Shown here one piece after another: positions 16,718 to 26,683 of a DNA stretch of 55,665 nt. The notes beneath the pieces are model-generated. The model saw only the letters and a list, made by a program, of their open reading frames with translations, was not told where the DNA came from and made no database searches. Origin of the DNA: an uncultured Balneolaceae bacterium (GTDB taxonomy: Bacteria > Bacteroidota > Rhodothermia > Balneolales > Balneolaceae); the NCBI GenBank assembly GCA_913057825.1, contig CAJXOW010000018.1, positions 1 to 55,665 on the forward strand, read 5' to 3'. Each line of letters starts with the position of its first letter. Within the stretch, counting starts at the first letter, position 1. A program made the translations under genes and the position numbers.

Positions 16718-17170
16718 ATGAATGATACGATATTGGAGATTCTGCCGGGTAAAAGTGCGCATGTCACTTTTGAACAGGCCGTCGAAGGGACCGACATGAA
16801 AGTGATTAATGAACAAGTGGAAGGTATTAATCATTCGCTGTGGGACTTGGTGGAACATATTCGACGCGCACAGAAAGATATCCTGGAGTTTATCGAGGAT
16901 GAGGAGTATGAAAAACCGAGCTGGCCGGACGATTACTGGCCGCAGGAGGACGGTAATCGCGATAAATGGTATGACAGCATTCGACGTTTCCAGGCCGACC
17001 GACGGGCCCTGATCGATCTCACCTACTCGGTTGATCTAACTGAGGAAATTCCTCACCAGCCCGGATATACGTATCTGCGAGAGGTATTGCTGGTGGCACA
17101 GCACAGCTCCTATCATATTGGACAAATCGTCTCACTTCGCAGGGTATTGAACGATTGGAATCGCACCTGA
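16718..17170 (+). CDS. DinB-fold (DinB_2-like) metal-binding protein
   Basis: This 150-aa protein has a predicted four-helix DinB/YfiT fold. The three likely metal His are in GINHSLWDLVEHIRRAQKDI (His in the first helix), and in LLVAQHSSYHIGQIVSLRRVL (YHIGQ motif). Relatives include thiol-dependent transferases and damage-inducible proteins of unknown substrate, so no reaction is assigned. The start follows hairpin element C by 21 bp. No partner gene is close downstream. Confidence 0.8.
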   Translation: MNDTILEILPGKSAHVTFEQAVEGTDMKVINEQVEGINHSLWDLVEHIRRAQKDILEFIEDEEYEKPSWPDDYWPQEDGNRDKWYDSIRRFQADRRALIDLTYSVDLTEEIPHQPGYTYLREVLLVAQHSSYHIGQIVSLRRVLNDWNRT

Positions 17171-17274
17171 TGAGCCATCCTCCCGATGGAAAAATAGTTC
17201 GGAATTTAACGAATGAAGGTGGTATTTTGATGACTTGAGAGTTGTTCGGACCTTGACATATCTCTTGCAATTTT

Positions 17275-17302
17275 CACTTCGTGGGAATCGCTTCAATCGG
17301 AG
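17275..17302. repeat. Dispersed single unit of the 28-bp repeat
   Basis: CACTTCGTGGGAATCGCTTC followed by AATCGGAG matches the unit of the array at 10027-10167, closest to its last unit. It lies in the 424-bp gap 17171-17594 before gltB. In the rest of that gap I see no convincing gene, riboswitch or terminator; the promoter for gltB must lie here but was not resolved. Confidence 0.6.
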
Positions 17303-17594
17303 CGCAGTCTAGAAACAGGCAGCATCAGTAGTCATTGCCATTTGTGAAATTAAGGCGCGATATCTTAGTGACAGGACAAATTGTAAAACTTTTTGGATAC
17401 CCAGAACGAAGCGCTGCGTGTGCAGTATAATTCAGGTTAAGATCGGCCTGAACGACGCGGGCAATTAAAAAAAGCGCTTTCATGGAAAATGCCCGGCTAA
17501 ATCCAATAAAAATCTGCATTTATGAAAAATTTTCGATATACTTTTTGGGCATTTCAAGGCTGCATTATATCCAATCACACTCGTTTATAAGTCA

Positions 17595-20500
17595 ATGAAA
17601 AGAGAAAATACGCACACGGACTCGGAAACTACCCGCGGTCTTTTTAATCCACATGCTGGAAAGTCAAGCTGCGGAGTTGGTGTTGTGGTGAATTTGGATG
17701 GAACGAAAACGCACCAGCTGATTGAAGACGGTTTCCGAATTCTGGAAAATATTGATCACCGGGGAGCCCGTGGTGCTGAAGAACGGACCGGCGACGGGGC
17801 AGGTATCTTGATTCAGAAGCCTCATGAGTTTTTCAAGAACATGATCGATGATCTCGGTGACTTTGACTCTTATGGAGTCGCCCAGATGTTTTTGCCGACG
17901 AATCCCCGCAAACAAAACGCTCTGCGGGAAGCCGTTCACGAAGTCGCCCGAAAAGAGCGTTTCGATATCGTGGCATGGCGACACGTGCCGACCGATAATA
18001 CGGGGCTCGGAAAAACTGCCCTGGACTCGGAACCGTCCGTATACCAGGTTTTTCTGAAACCCAAAGAGCCGCTGGAGCCGCGTGAGCTGGATATTAAACT
18101 CTATGTCCTGCGGCGCCTGATGGAGAAGAAAGTACGTGAACGTGCCGTTTGGGGCGACGATATCTTTTACATTTGCTCGCTGGATCGACGTCGTATTGTC
18201 TATAAGGGACAGCTTACCAACGGGCAGCTCCGAACGTATTACCCGGAACTTTCCAATCAAATGGTACGATCGAGTCTGGCCCTGGTCCACTCCCGCTTCT
18301 CGACCAATACACTGGGGTCATGGGATCTGGCTCACCCGTACCGCAACCTGGTCCACAATGGCGAGATCAATACGCTGCGCGGAAACCTCAACTGGATGAA
18401 AACCAAAGAGAATGAGTTGAATCACGAGCTCTTTGGCGACGACATTGAAAAGGTTAAGCCGGTGACGCCGGATGTGGAAATCAGCGACAGCGCCGGGTTT
18501 GACCACGTATTGGAATTACTGCTGGAGTCGGGCCGCAGCTTGCCGCACGCACTTCGAATGATGATTCCGGAGGCGTGGAATAAAGATAAGGACATGGATC
18601 AGCGTCGCCGCGACTTCTATGACTATCATTCCACCATTATGGAACCGTGGGATGGTCCGGCACTGGTGGCGGCAACCGACGGCTATCGCGTGGCGGCTAT
18701 ATTGGATCGGAATGGGCTTCGTCCCTGCCGTTACCTCGTGACCGAGCAAAATAAGCTTATTATGGCCAGTGAAGCGGGCGTGCTGAACACGCCGGAAGAT
18801 CAGATCAAGTTTAAAGGACGGCTGAAGCCCGGTCAACTGTTTCTGGCCGACACCACCGAAGGCCGCATCGTTCCTGAAGAGGATATTTTTGATGACATTA
18901 CCAGCGATAAATACAGCGAGTGGCTGGAAAGGAACCGGGTTCGGCTGCCGGATATTGTCGACGAGACGTATGAAGCATCGGATGAGAACTTTGAATTCAA
19001 GGACATCGAAAAGTATCAACAGGCCTTCGGATATACTCTCGAATACGTAAATCGCCTGGTCAAACCGATGTTCGAGGAAGGAAAGGATCCCGTGGGAGCC
19101 ATGGGCGACGATGCTCCGCCGGCGGCGCTTTCCCAGCAGGACAAGTCGCTCTTTAACTACTTTAAGCAGGAGTTTGCCCAGGTATCCAACCCGGCGCTTG
19201 ACTACCTGCGTGAGGACCTGGTAACCTCGCTGGAGTCGCATATTGGATTTAAGCGCAACTTGCTGGAGGAGACGCCCAAGCATTGCCGACAGTTGTTCCT
19301 GGAGTCACCTTTGTTGACGGACGAAGAAACAGCGGCCTTGAAGGATATTGACCACAACGGCATTCGTTCCTTTACTATTGATATTTCGTATCCAAAAGGA
19401 CGGGATCTGCGCGATGCCGTCGAACAAATTCGTGAGCGCGCCGAACAGGCTATTCTGAATGGCTATGAAATTTTGATACTTACCGATCGCGGTATCAGCA
19501 AAAATCGTCTGGCCGTGCCGAGTTTATTGGCTGTCGGGGCCCTGCATCACCATTTGATTCGCGAAGGACTTCGAAACCGGGCGGCCCTGGTGCTTGAATC
19601 GGGCGAGCCTTGCCTGGTGCATCATTTCTGTACCCTCATCGGTTACGGGGCTGATGCCATCGATCCGTGGTTGGCGTATCGCACTATTACCCGGTATATC
19701 GATGAAGGAAAGACGGAAGCAACCTCCGATAACGCGTATCGCCAATATCGTGATGCCCTGGAGGATGGTATCCTCAAAGTGATGTCTAAAATGGGTATCT
19801 CCACGCTCGAGAGCTATAAAGGCGCGCAGATATTTGAGACGATCGGACTGAAAAATGATTTTGTCCAGGAGTATTTTGCGGGCACCACCGGCTATTTGTT
19901 CGGTGTGGGTATCGGACAGATTGAAAAAGAGCTGATTAATCGCCACGAACTGGCATTTGAAGATAAGATAGCCGGTAATATCCCCCTGAAGCAGGGAGGG
20001 GAGTTCTATTGGAGACGTGACGGCGAAATCCACCAGTGGAATCCGTTTACGATTCAGAAACTGCAGCACGCCGCCCAGACTAATAATGAAGCGTCTTACC
20101 GCGAGTTTGCTGACTATATCAATGAGCAAAACGAACGGCAGCAGACGATCCGCGGCATTATGGATTTTAAGACCGAGGTGGCCGACTCGATTCCCCTGGA
20201 GGAAGTGGAGCCGGTGGAAGAGATTATGAAACGTTTTTCCGGCGCTTCGATGTCGTTCGGTGCTCTGAGCAAGGAGGCCCATGAAGCGCTGGCAACGGCG
20301 ATGAACCGTATCGGGGGAAAGTCCGGTACCGGTGAGGGCGGCGAGCAGGTGGAGCGGTTTGACACCGAACGCGAATGTACGATGAAACAGGTGGCCAGCG
20401 GCCGGTTCGGCGTCACTATACAGTATCTTGCCCAGGCCAGGGAAATTGAAATTAAGATGGCCCAGGGATCCAAACCGGGAGAAGGCGGTGAACTGCCCGG

Positions 20501-22133
20501 CAAGAAAGTCGGCGAGGGTATCGCCAACGTTCGCTTTACAACCCCGGGCGTCGGACTCATTTCGCCTCCGCCGCATCACGACATTTATTCGATTGAGGAC
20601 CTGGCGCAGTTGATTCACGACCTGAAATGTTCGAATCCCGATGCCGAAATTCATGTGAAGCTGGTGTCGAAGTCGGGGGTCGGAACGATCGCCGCCGGCG
20701 TCGCCAAGGCGCGAGCCGATTCCGTATTGATAAGCGGAGATTCCGGCGGAACGGGTGCTTCCAAGAAAACCTCGATCAAGTCGGCCGGGACCCCGTGGGA
20801 GCTGGGTTTGGCTGAGACCAACCAGGTTCTGCTGGCTAATAATTTGCGGTCTCGAATACAGGTGCGAACCGACGGTGGGTTTAAGACGGGCCGCGATGTA
20901 GTCGTGGCAGCACTGCTGGGGGCCGAGGAATATGGGTTCGGTACGACTCCGCTGGTAACTTTGGGATGCATTATGCTTCGAAAATGCCATTGCAACACCT
21001 GCTCGGTCGGTATCGCAACCCAGGACCCCGAACTGCGCAAGAAGTTTCCGGGCAAACCCGAGTATGTGGTGAATTACATGCACTTTATCGCCAACGAAAT
21101 TCGGGAATACATGGCCGATCTGGGTTTCCGGACCATGGACGAGATGATTGGGCGGGTGGATATGCTTAAGCCGAAAGACATGAATTTGCCGAAAGCCGAG
21201 CGACTCGACCTTTCCCACTTGCTTTACAAGCAGCCCTCGGATGATGACTCAGTCAAAACGATGGAGCAGAATCATAAGCTGGACGACAAACTGGATCATC
21301 AGCTAATCGAGGAAGCACGTCCGGCGCTTGAAGATGGAGTCTCTGTGAATATCAACACCACCATTAACAATACCGATCGAACCGCCGGCACGATGCTGAG
21401 TTCGAAAGTCGCCAAGCAGTACGGGATGGAAGCATTGCCGGATGATACCATCGAAATCAATCTGAAAGGTACGGCCGGACAAAGTTTTGGAGCATTCCTT
21501 GCACGAGGCATATCGATGCACCTGGAAGGGGCCGGTAACGACTATGTGGGTAAAGGGTTGTCGGGCGGAAAAATTATCATCAAACGTCCCGAAGAGGCCA
21601 AGTACGTGGCAGCCGACAATATCATTATTGGAAATGTCGCCCTGTATGGTGCTACCGGCGGCGAGCTGTATGTGAATGGACAGGCCGGCGAGCGTTTTGG
21701 GGTTCGAAACTCCGGCGTGCTATCGGTCGTTGAAGGAATTGGCGACCACGGATGCGAGTATATGACCGGCGGGGTGGTCGTAGTGCTTGGTGAGACCGGT
21801 AAAAACTTCGGGGCCGGCATGAGCGGCGGCGAAGCCTATATTTTTGATGAAGACGGTAATTTCGAGTCACGACTCAATAAAGAACGAGTCCATGTAGCTG
21901 AATTTGATCCGGACCGTGATTATGACTTGATTCAACGCATGATCGCCAATCACTATCAATACACCGGCAGCGTTAAAGCCAAGAAGATATTGGATCACTG
22001 GGATGAATTTGCAGACCGGTTTGTCAAAGTGGTTCCGGATGCATATGCAGAAGTTGTAGAGCAAAACTTGCAGGAAGGCACCGATATACGAATCGATCCT
22101 CCCCCTAAACCAAAAGCACATAGAGTGGCATGA
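17595..22133 (+). CDS. gltB: Glutamate synthase (NADPH-type) large subunit
   Basis: This 1512-aa protein is the usual length for GltB. It releases ammonia from glutamine and delivers it to 2-oxoglutarate to give glutamate. Residues 1-25 are a propeptide removed to expose Cys 26 (KSSCGVGVV), the class II amidotransferase nucleophile. The amidotransferase domain runs to ~430, the central domain to ~800, and the FMN-binding synthase domain from ~860 (SMSFGALSKEAHEAL, GEGGE, SGDSGGTGAS). The 3Fe-4S cluster is formed by CIMLRKCHCNTC at ~1125 (spacing C-x5-C-x4-C). The C-terminal GXGXG helix domain is residues ~1275-1480 (GTAGQSFGAFL, GLSGGKI, GATGGELY, GVRNSG). It overlaps gltD by four bases, so the subunits are coupled. 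Confidence 0.98.
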   Translation: MKRENTHTDSETTRGLFNPHAGKSSCGVGVVVNLDGTKTHQLIEDGFRILENIDHRGARGAEERTGDGAGILIQKPHEFFKNMIDDLGDFDSYGVAQMFLPTNPRKQNALREAVHEVARKERFDIVAWRHVPTDNTGLGKTALDSEPSVYQVFLKPKEPLEPRELDIKLYVLRRLMEKKVRERAVWGDDIFYICSLDRRRIVYKGQLTNGQLRTYYPELSNQMVRSSLALVHSRFSTNTLGSWDLAHPYRNLVHNGEINTLRGNLNWMKTKENELNHELFGDDIEKVKPVTPDVEISDSAGFDHVLELLLESGRSLPHALRMMIPEAWNKDKDMDQRRRDFYDYHSTIMEPWDGPALVAATDGYRVAAILDRNGLRPCRYLVTEQNKLIMASEAGVLNTPEDQIKFKGRLKPGQLFLADTTEGRIVPEEDIFDDITSDKYSEWLERNRVRLPDIVDETYEASDENFEFKDIEKYQQAFGYTLEYVNRLVKPMFEEGKDPVGAMGDDAPPAALSQQDKSLFNYFKQEFAQVSNPALDYLREDLVTSLESHIGFKRNLLEETPKHCRQLFLESPLLTDEETAALKDIDHNGIRSFTIDISYPKGRDLRDAVEQIRERAEQAILNGYEILILTDRGISKNRLAVPSLLAVGALHHHLIREGLRNRAALVLESGEPCLVHHFCTLIGYGADAIDPWLAYRTITRYIDEGKTEATSDNAYRQYRDALEDGILKVMSKMGISTLESYKGAQIFETIGLKNDFVQEYFAGTTGYLFGVGIGQIEKELINRHELAFEDKIAGNIPLKQGGEFYWRRDGEIHQWNPFTIQKLQHAAQTNNEASYREFADYINEQNERQQTIRGIMDFKTEVADSIPLEEVEPVEEIMKRFSGASMSFGALSKEAHEALATAMNRIGGKSGTGEGGEQVERFDTERECTMKQVASGRFGVTIQYLAQAREIEIKMAQGSKPGEGGELPGKKVGEGIANVRFTTPGVGLISPPPHHDIYSIEDLAQLIHDLKCSNPDAEIHVKLVSKSGVGTIAAGVAKARADSVLISGDSGGTGASKKTSIKSAGTPWELGLAETNQVLLANNLRSRIQVRTDGGFKTGRDVVVAALLGAEEYGFGTTPLVTLGCIMLRKCHCNTCSVGIATQDPELRKKFPGKPEYVVNYMHFIANEIREYMADLGFRTMDEMIGRVDMLKPKDMNLPKAERLDLSHLLYKQPSDDDSVKTMEQNHKLDDKLDHQLIEEARPALEDGVSVNINTTINNTDRTAGTMLSSKVAKQYGMEALPDDTIEINLKGTAGQSFGAFLARGISMHLEGAGNDYVGKGLSGGKIIIKRPEEAKYVAADNIIIGNVALYGATGGELYVNGQAGERFGVRNSGVLSVVEGIGDHGCEYMTGGVVVVLGETGKNFGAGMSGGEAYIFDEDGNFESRLNKERVHVAEFDPDRDYDLIQRMIANHYQYTGSVKAKKILDHWDEFADRFVKVVPDAYAEVVEQNLQEGTDIRIDPPPKPKAHRVA

Positions 22134-23635
22134 GTGAGAATCATCCAGACGGATATTTAAAACACAAGCGCGACGACATAGGCAAACGGGATCCCAGGGA
22201 GCGGACCAGTGACTACGAGGAGATCTGGTCGCCCGAGTGGGATGAACAGAAGCTTCGTGATCAGGGGGAGCGCTGTATGGATTGTGGGGTCCCTACGTGT
22301 ATGGGCGGATGTCCGATAGGAAATATTATCCCCGATTGGAACGACCTGGTTTACAAAGACGAATGGAAAGAGGCGCTTGATCGTCTCCATGCCACGAACA
22401 ATTTTCCGGAGTTTACCGGGTACACCTGTCCGGCTCCCTGTGAAAATTCATGCGTGTTGGCTTACAATGACGATCCGGTGACGATCAAGAGCATTGAACG
22501 AGCCATTGTCGATAAAGGATGGGAAGAGGGGTGGATTAAACCCGAACCGCCCGCTCATCGCACCGGTTATAATGTAGCCGTTGTAGGCAGTGGACCGGCT
22601 GGTCTTTCGGCTGCTCAGCAGTTGAATCGCGCCGGTCACGGGGTGACCGTATTTGAGCGTGACGATCGTATCGGCGGATTGATGATGTATGGAATCCCGG
22701 ATTTTAAATTTTCAAAGAAACAGGTTGAGCGGCGAGTCAATCAACTTCGACAGGAAGGCGTCCATTTTATGATATGTGCAGAAGTGGGCAAGCATCTGTC
22801 GTTTGAGCGAATTCGTGAAGATTACGATGCCGTCTGCCTGGCAATCGGAGCGCAGAAGCATCGCGATATACCGCTGGAAGGAAGAGATTTGGATGGCGTT
22901 CATTTTGCGATGGACTACCTGATCAAGGAAAACCGTTACCAGGCGGGCAAAAAGGTGGATAATCACATAACGGCCAGGGACAAAAATGTAATCGTGCTCG
23001 GCGGTGGAGATACCGGGGCGGACTGTGTGGCAACGGCGCACCGGCAAGGAGCCAAACAGGTGATACAGATCAGTATCAATCCCCGGCTCCCCGACCAACG
23101 TCCCGAAAACAATCCGTGGCCGGAACAGCCGCTGGTTTATAAGAAAACCTATGCCCAGGAAGAGGGCGGAACCGAGGAGTACAGCCTTAATACGAATGCT
23201 TTTGTAGATGAAGACGGTGACGGGAAGGTGGACTACCTGGCCGGAGAGCGCGTTGAATGGACCTACGATGAGAAAGGCAGTCGAAAGGACAAGAAAGTGT
23301 TGGAAGAGTTGAAGCTTTCGGCCGACCTGGTACTTATCGCCATTGGATTTGAAGGGGCCGAAAACGGACCCTTTGAAGATACCGGGCTCGAATTTGAAAA
23401 CGGGACCTTCAAAACAGATGAAAAGATGCAGACCAACTTGCCCGGCGTCTTCGCTGCCGGAGATGCCAATATGGGTCAATCGTTGGTGGTCTGGGCCATC
23501 GGAGAAGGACGGGATGCCGCCCACCACATCGACAAGTATCTGCAGGGTGAAACGCAGCTTCCGGCCAGTATTAAAACCGTCAACGGCCCCGATACTGCAA
23601 GCGTCGACAAACGAAAAATACGAATCAACAAGTAA
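22130..23635 (+). CDS. gltD: Glutamate synthase small subunit
   Basis: This 501-aa flavoprotein passes electrons from NAD(P)H to GltB. The N-terminal Fe-S domain has CMDCGVPTCMGGCPIGN (residues ~48-60) and CPAPCENSCV. An FAD-binding Rossmann motif (VAVVGSGPAGLSAAQQL) lies at ~150, and the NAD(P)H motif (VIVLGGGDTGADC) at ~287. The C-terminal GVFAAGDANMGQSLVVWAIGEGR closes the FAD site. It starts within the gltB stop (ATGA), which suggests translational coupling and a 1:1 complex. Its end is followed immediately by a C/G-run repeat. Confidence 0.97.
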   Translation: MSENHPDGYLKHKRDDIGKRDPRERTSDYEEIWSPEWDEQKLRDQGERCMDCGVPTCMGGCPIGNIIPDWNDLVYKDEWKEALDRLHATNNFPEFTGYTCPAPCENSCVLAYNDDPVTIKSIERAIVDKGWEEGWIKPEPPAHRTGYNVAVVGSGPAGLSAAQQLNRAGHGVTVFERDDRIGGLMMYGIPDFKFSKKQVERRVNQLRQEGVHFMICAEVGKHLSFERIREDYDAVCLAIGAQKHRDIPLEGRDLDGVHFAMDYLIKENRYQAGKKVDNHITARDKNVIVLGGGDTGADCVATAHRQGAKQVIQISINPRLPDQRPENNPWPEQPLVYKKTYAQEEGGTEEYSLNTNAFVDEDGDGKVDYLAGERVEWTYDEKGSRKDKKVLEELKLSADLVLIAIGFEGAENGPFEDTGLEFENGTFKTDEKMQTNLPGVFAAGDANMGQSLVVWAIGEGRDAAHHIDKYLQGETQLPASIKTVNGPDTASVDKRKIRINK

Positions 23636-23637
23636 GA

Positions 23638-23701
23638 ATCCCCCTTCGGAGGGGGAAGGTCCATCCCAAAAGCATTTGGGATGGAAAAGGGGGGAGGACC
23701 C
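23638..23701. repeat. C/G-run repeat, variant copy
   Basis: It starts 3 bp after the gltD stop: CCCCCTTCGGAGGGGGAAGG is followed by a second hairpin (TCCATCCCAAAAGCATTTGG pairing with its own end GGGATGGA) and AAAGGGGGGAGGACC. Compared with 6947 and 41521, the TAAGGCAACCGAAG interior is replaced. It may act as a gltBD terminator, but no T-run follows. Confidence 0.65.
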
Positions 23702-23742
23702 CGCGAGCAGATATTCAAGAAGTATGAATACAGAACTAACCA

Positions 23743-23886
23743 AAAAAGCTGGAAGCTTGGCAGCAGCTGACCTAATAAAAGTGAAAAAAAGTTTTGTAAT
23801 TACTAACAGTATTACTTGCATTAATACACTTGGTTATGCTTTCCCAACAATGATTGGGAGAGGCTTCAAGCCTCGAGCCTCGAGCT
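23743..23886. repeat. Imperfect AAGCT/CTCGAGG-type inverted repeat
   Basis: Left part CAAAAAAGCTGGAAGCTTGG pairs loosely with the right part around 23860-23886, which contains AAGCCTCGAGCCTCGAGCTT. The right arm resembles the right arm of the repeat at 48145-48253 (GAGCCTCGAGCCTCCAGCCT). No gene was recognised in the remaining gap before 23955. Confidence 0.4.
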
Positions 23887-23954
23887 TAGTATCAAAAGCA
23901 ATCACCCATAAAACCAATCAGAAAATTTCAACCAAACAATAAACAGTAATACCG

Positions 23955-26537
23955 TTGAGCAACTGGATCGTCATAAAGTTCGGGGGCACCAGCGTTTCGA
24001 CCCTGGAAAACTGGAATAATATTAAATCGGTTTTGGAAGACCGGCTCCGGGAAGGGTACAAGGTCTGCCTGGTGCATTCGGCTCTAAGCAATATTTCCAA
24101 CTTGTTGGAGGATCTGCTGGAGAAAGCCGTGCGCGGGGAGCATCGGGAGACCCTCGAAGAGATTAAAAGTCGACATTTAAAGCTGGCCGATGATTTCGGA
24201 GTGGATGGTGAAGAGATATTGTCAGCCTATTTTGAAGAACTGCAGCAAATTAGTACCGGCATATCCCTGGTGGGTGAGGCTAGTCCCCGGATTCAGGCGC
24301 GCATGATGAGTCTCGGTGAGCTCATGTCCACCAGCCTTAGCCATGCCTATTTGCAAGAGGTGGGTTTTGAAAGTGCCTGGACCGACGCGCGCGAATGGTT
24401 GAAAAGCGAGACGGAGCCGGGGCTGTCCGAAAAGAAAGCTTACCTCTCAACTCACTGCCGGTTTGCACCCGACGAGGAAGTGCAGCATCAATTTGATGAG
24501 ATGGGCGACCTGGTCATTACACAAGGATTTATAGCCCACAACGAGAAAAATGAAACCGTTTTGCTGGGGCGGGGCGGATCCGATGTATCGGCTGCTTATT
24601 TCGCTGCCATCCTGGAGGCAGATCACCTGGAAATATGGACTGACGTGCCGGGCATGTTCACGGCTGACCCGCGGACGATCCCTTCGTCACGCCTGATTAA
24701 GACGCTGACGTATGAAGAAGCCCAGGAGATTGCGACCAATGGCGCCAAAGTGCTGCACCCGCGCAGCATCCTTCCGGTTCAACAATACAAGATTCCCGTG
24801 GATATCCGATGCACGCAGCGCCCGGACCTGGAGGGTACGCATATCTCCGGAACCATCACCGAAGAGCACGCCCGCGTGAAAGCGATCGCCATGCGGAACG
24901 GAGTTAAGCTGGTGACCCTGGAAACTGTTGGTATGTGGCAGCAAGTGGGTTTCCTGGCGGAAGCATTTGACCGTTTTCGAAAGCATGGGTTGTCGGTCGA
25001 CCTGGTATCCACCTCGGAAACCAGTGTGACGATCAGCCTGGACCCCGGAGCCAATCAACATTTTGATGAAGTGCGGGATCTTTTGAAAGCCGATCTCGAG
25101 CAGTTATGCAAGGTGCGAATTATCGACTCGGCCGCTGCAGTGAGTTTACTCGGGCGACAAATTCGGGCCATTCTGCATAAGTTGGGTCCCACTTTCGAAG
25201 TATTTGAAAATCAACAGGTATATTTGGTCAGCCAGGCGGCCAATGACTTGAACTTTACCGTTGTGGTCGATGAGGCGCAGGCACCGCGGCTGGTTAAACA
25301 GTTTCACGAACAGCTGATCCATCGAACGCCGGGTGATACGGTATTGGGAAGTACCTGGGAGGATATCTTTGAAGAGGATCGGATCGAGACCGCTCCCCTG
25401 CACATGTGGTGGCGTGAAAATGTGGATGCACTAAAAACGCTGGCAGAGAAAGAATCCCCCTTGTATGTATATCACAGGGACAGCATCCAACAGTCGATCG
25501 ATCGACTTACCTCCATGGAATCGGTCGACCGTATATTTTATGCCGTCAAGGCCAATAATAACCGGGATATCCTTCAACTTATCTATGACGAGGGACTGGG
25601 ATTTGAGTGTGTATCCCCCGGAGAAATTAAATGGTTAAAAGAGCTTTTTCCCGAGATCGATCCTTCCAGGATTCTGTTTACTCCCAATTTTGCACCGGAA
25701 GAGGAATACCAGTTTGGTTTGGAGGAGGAGGTATGGTTGACGGTGGACAACCTATTTGTACTGGAAGAGTGGCCGGAAATGTTCGAAAACCGGCAAATAT
25801 TTCTGCGAATCGATCCCGGCCAGGGCAGAGGTCATCACGAACATGTTCGGACCGGCGGACAGCATTCCAAGTTCGGCATCCCTCTGTTTGAAATAGAGCG
25901 TGTCTCCGAAAGAATTGATGAGATCGGGGCAGAAGTGGTCGGACTTCATTCGCATTCGGGCAGTGGCATTTTGCACTATGAGAATTGGAAAAATATCGCA
26001 ACCACCCTGGCAGAATTAACGGAAACGTTTCCCGAAGTTGAACAAATTGATATCGGCGGCGGGCTGGGGATAAGTGAGCAGCCCGGGCAAAGCGGGCTTG
26101 ATATAGAGGCCCTGGATGAATCGCTTAAGTCGGTTAAGAAAGCCTATCCCGACCTGTCCATCTGGATGGAACCGGGCCGATATATTGTAGCATCGGCCGG
26201 AGCGCTGCTGACCAAAGTGACGCAGCTTAAAGGCAAGGGAGAAGTCAAGTATATCGGCGTTAACACCGGTATGAACAGCTTAATACGTCCGGCGCTATAC
26301 GGTGCCTACCACCCGATTGTTAACCTGACGCGGATGGACGAGGAGACCGTGGATCATGTCAATGTCGTAGGCCCCATCTGCGAAACCGGCGACAAATTGG
26401 GCATCGACAGGCGATTTCCGATCTCTGAAGAAGGCGATATCATCTTGATCGGCAACGCCGGAGCCTACGGACGCGTCATGAGTTCCAGCTACAACATGCG
26501 AGAACCGGCTGAGGAAAGACTGATTGGTGATGGGTAA
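23955..26537 (+). CDS. lysC/lysA: Bifunctional aspartate kinase / diaminopimelate decarboxylase
   Basis: This 860-aa fusion joins the first and last steps of lysine synthesis. Residues 1-~290 are aspartate kinase: KFGGTSVSTLENW at the ATP site, LGRGGSDVSAAYFA, and EEAQEIATNGAKVLHPRS. Residues ~310-460 contain ACT-type regulatory domains (GVKLVTLETVGMW, VDLVSTSETSVTIS), which in homologs allow feedback inhibition. Residues ~470-860 are a PLP-dependent alanine-racemase-like barrel of LysA: PLP Lys 532 in FYAVKANNNRD, GLHSHSGSGI, DIGGGLGISE, EPGRYIVASAG and the active-site Cys 809 in GPICETGDKLG. The start is TTG because an in-frame TAA lies just upstream and no ATG or GTG is available. Such fusions are known in several bacterial groups. 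It lies close to gltBD on the same strand, tying nitrogen assimilation to lysine/peptidoglycan precursor supply. Confidence 0.95.
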   Translation: MSNWIVIKFGGTSVSTLENWNNIKSVLEDRLREGYKVCLVHSALSNISNLLEDLLEKAVRGEHRETLEEIKSRHLKLADDFGVDGEEILSAYFEELQQISTGISLVGEASPRIQARMMSLGELMSTSLSHAYLQEVGFESAWTDAREWLKSETEPGLSEKKAYLSTHCRFAPDEEVQHQFDEMGDLVITQGFIAHNEKNETVLLGRGGSDVSAAYFAAILEADHLEIWTDVPGMFTADPRTIPSSRLIKTLTYEEAQEIATNGAKVLHPRSILPVQQYKIPVDIRCTQRPDLEGTHISGTITEEHARVKAIAMRNGVKLVTLETVGMWQQVGFLAEAFDRFRKHGLSVDLVSTSETSVTISLDPGANQHFDEVRDLLKADLEQLCKVRIIDSAAAVSLLGRQIRAILHKLGPTFEVFENQQVYLVSQAANDLNFTVVVDEAQAPRLVKQFHEQLIHRTPGDTVLGSTWEDIFEEDRIETAPLHMWWRENVDALKTLAEKESPLYVYHRDSIQQSIDRLTSMESVDRIFYAVKANNNRDILQLIYDEGLGFECVSPGEIKWLKELFPEIDPSRILFTPNFAPEEEYQFGLEEEVWLTVDNLFVLEEWPEMFENRQIFLRIDPGQGRGHHEHVRTGGQHSKFGIPLFEIERVSERIDEIGAEVVGLHSHSGSGILHYENWKNIATTLAELTETFPEVEQIDIGGGLGISEQPGQSGLDIEALDESLKSVKKAYPDLSIWMEPGRYIVASAGALLTKVTQLKGKGEVKYIGVNTGMNSLIRPALYGAYHPIVNLTRMDEETVDHVNVVGPICETGDKLGIDRRFPISEEGDIILIGNAGAYGRVMSSSYNMREPAEERLIGDG

Positions 26538-26683
26538 TTAATAATTAATGATTTTTGATTAGGGATTGTATTAATATTAGCAACCCAAATTTCTTATACA
26601 GCATGAGTTCCTGCCCTATGCATCATGCTAGAACACGAATTCCAAATCAATCATCAATTATTAATCATTAATCATCAATCACT
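26522..26683. repeat. AT-rich palindrome spanning the ends of lysC/lysA and cstA
   Basis: Arms built from ATTAATGATT-like units lie at ~26522-26560 and ~26646-26683 and enclose ~85 nt (GGGATTGTATTAATATTAGC...). Both neighbouring stop codons (lysC/lysA TAA at 26535-26537; cstA TGA at 26675-26677) lie inside the arms. It could end both convergent transcripts. Confidence 0.7.

Noticed and set aside
19524..21218. 564-aa antisense ORF inside gltB
   Set aside because: A codon-bias shadow of a strongly conserved gene; no start context or domain.
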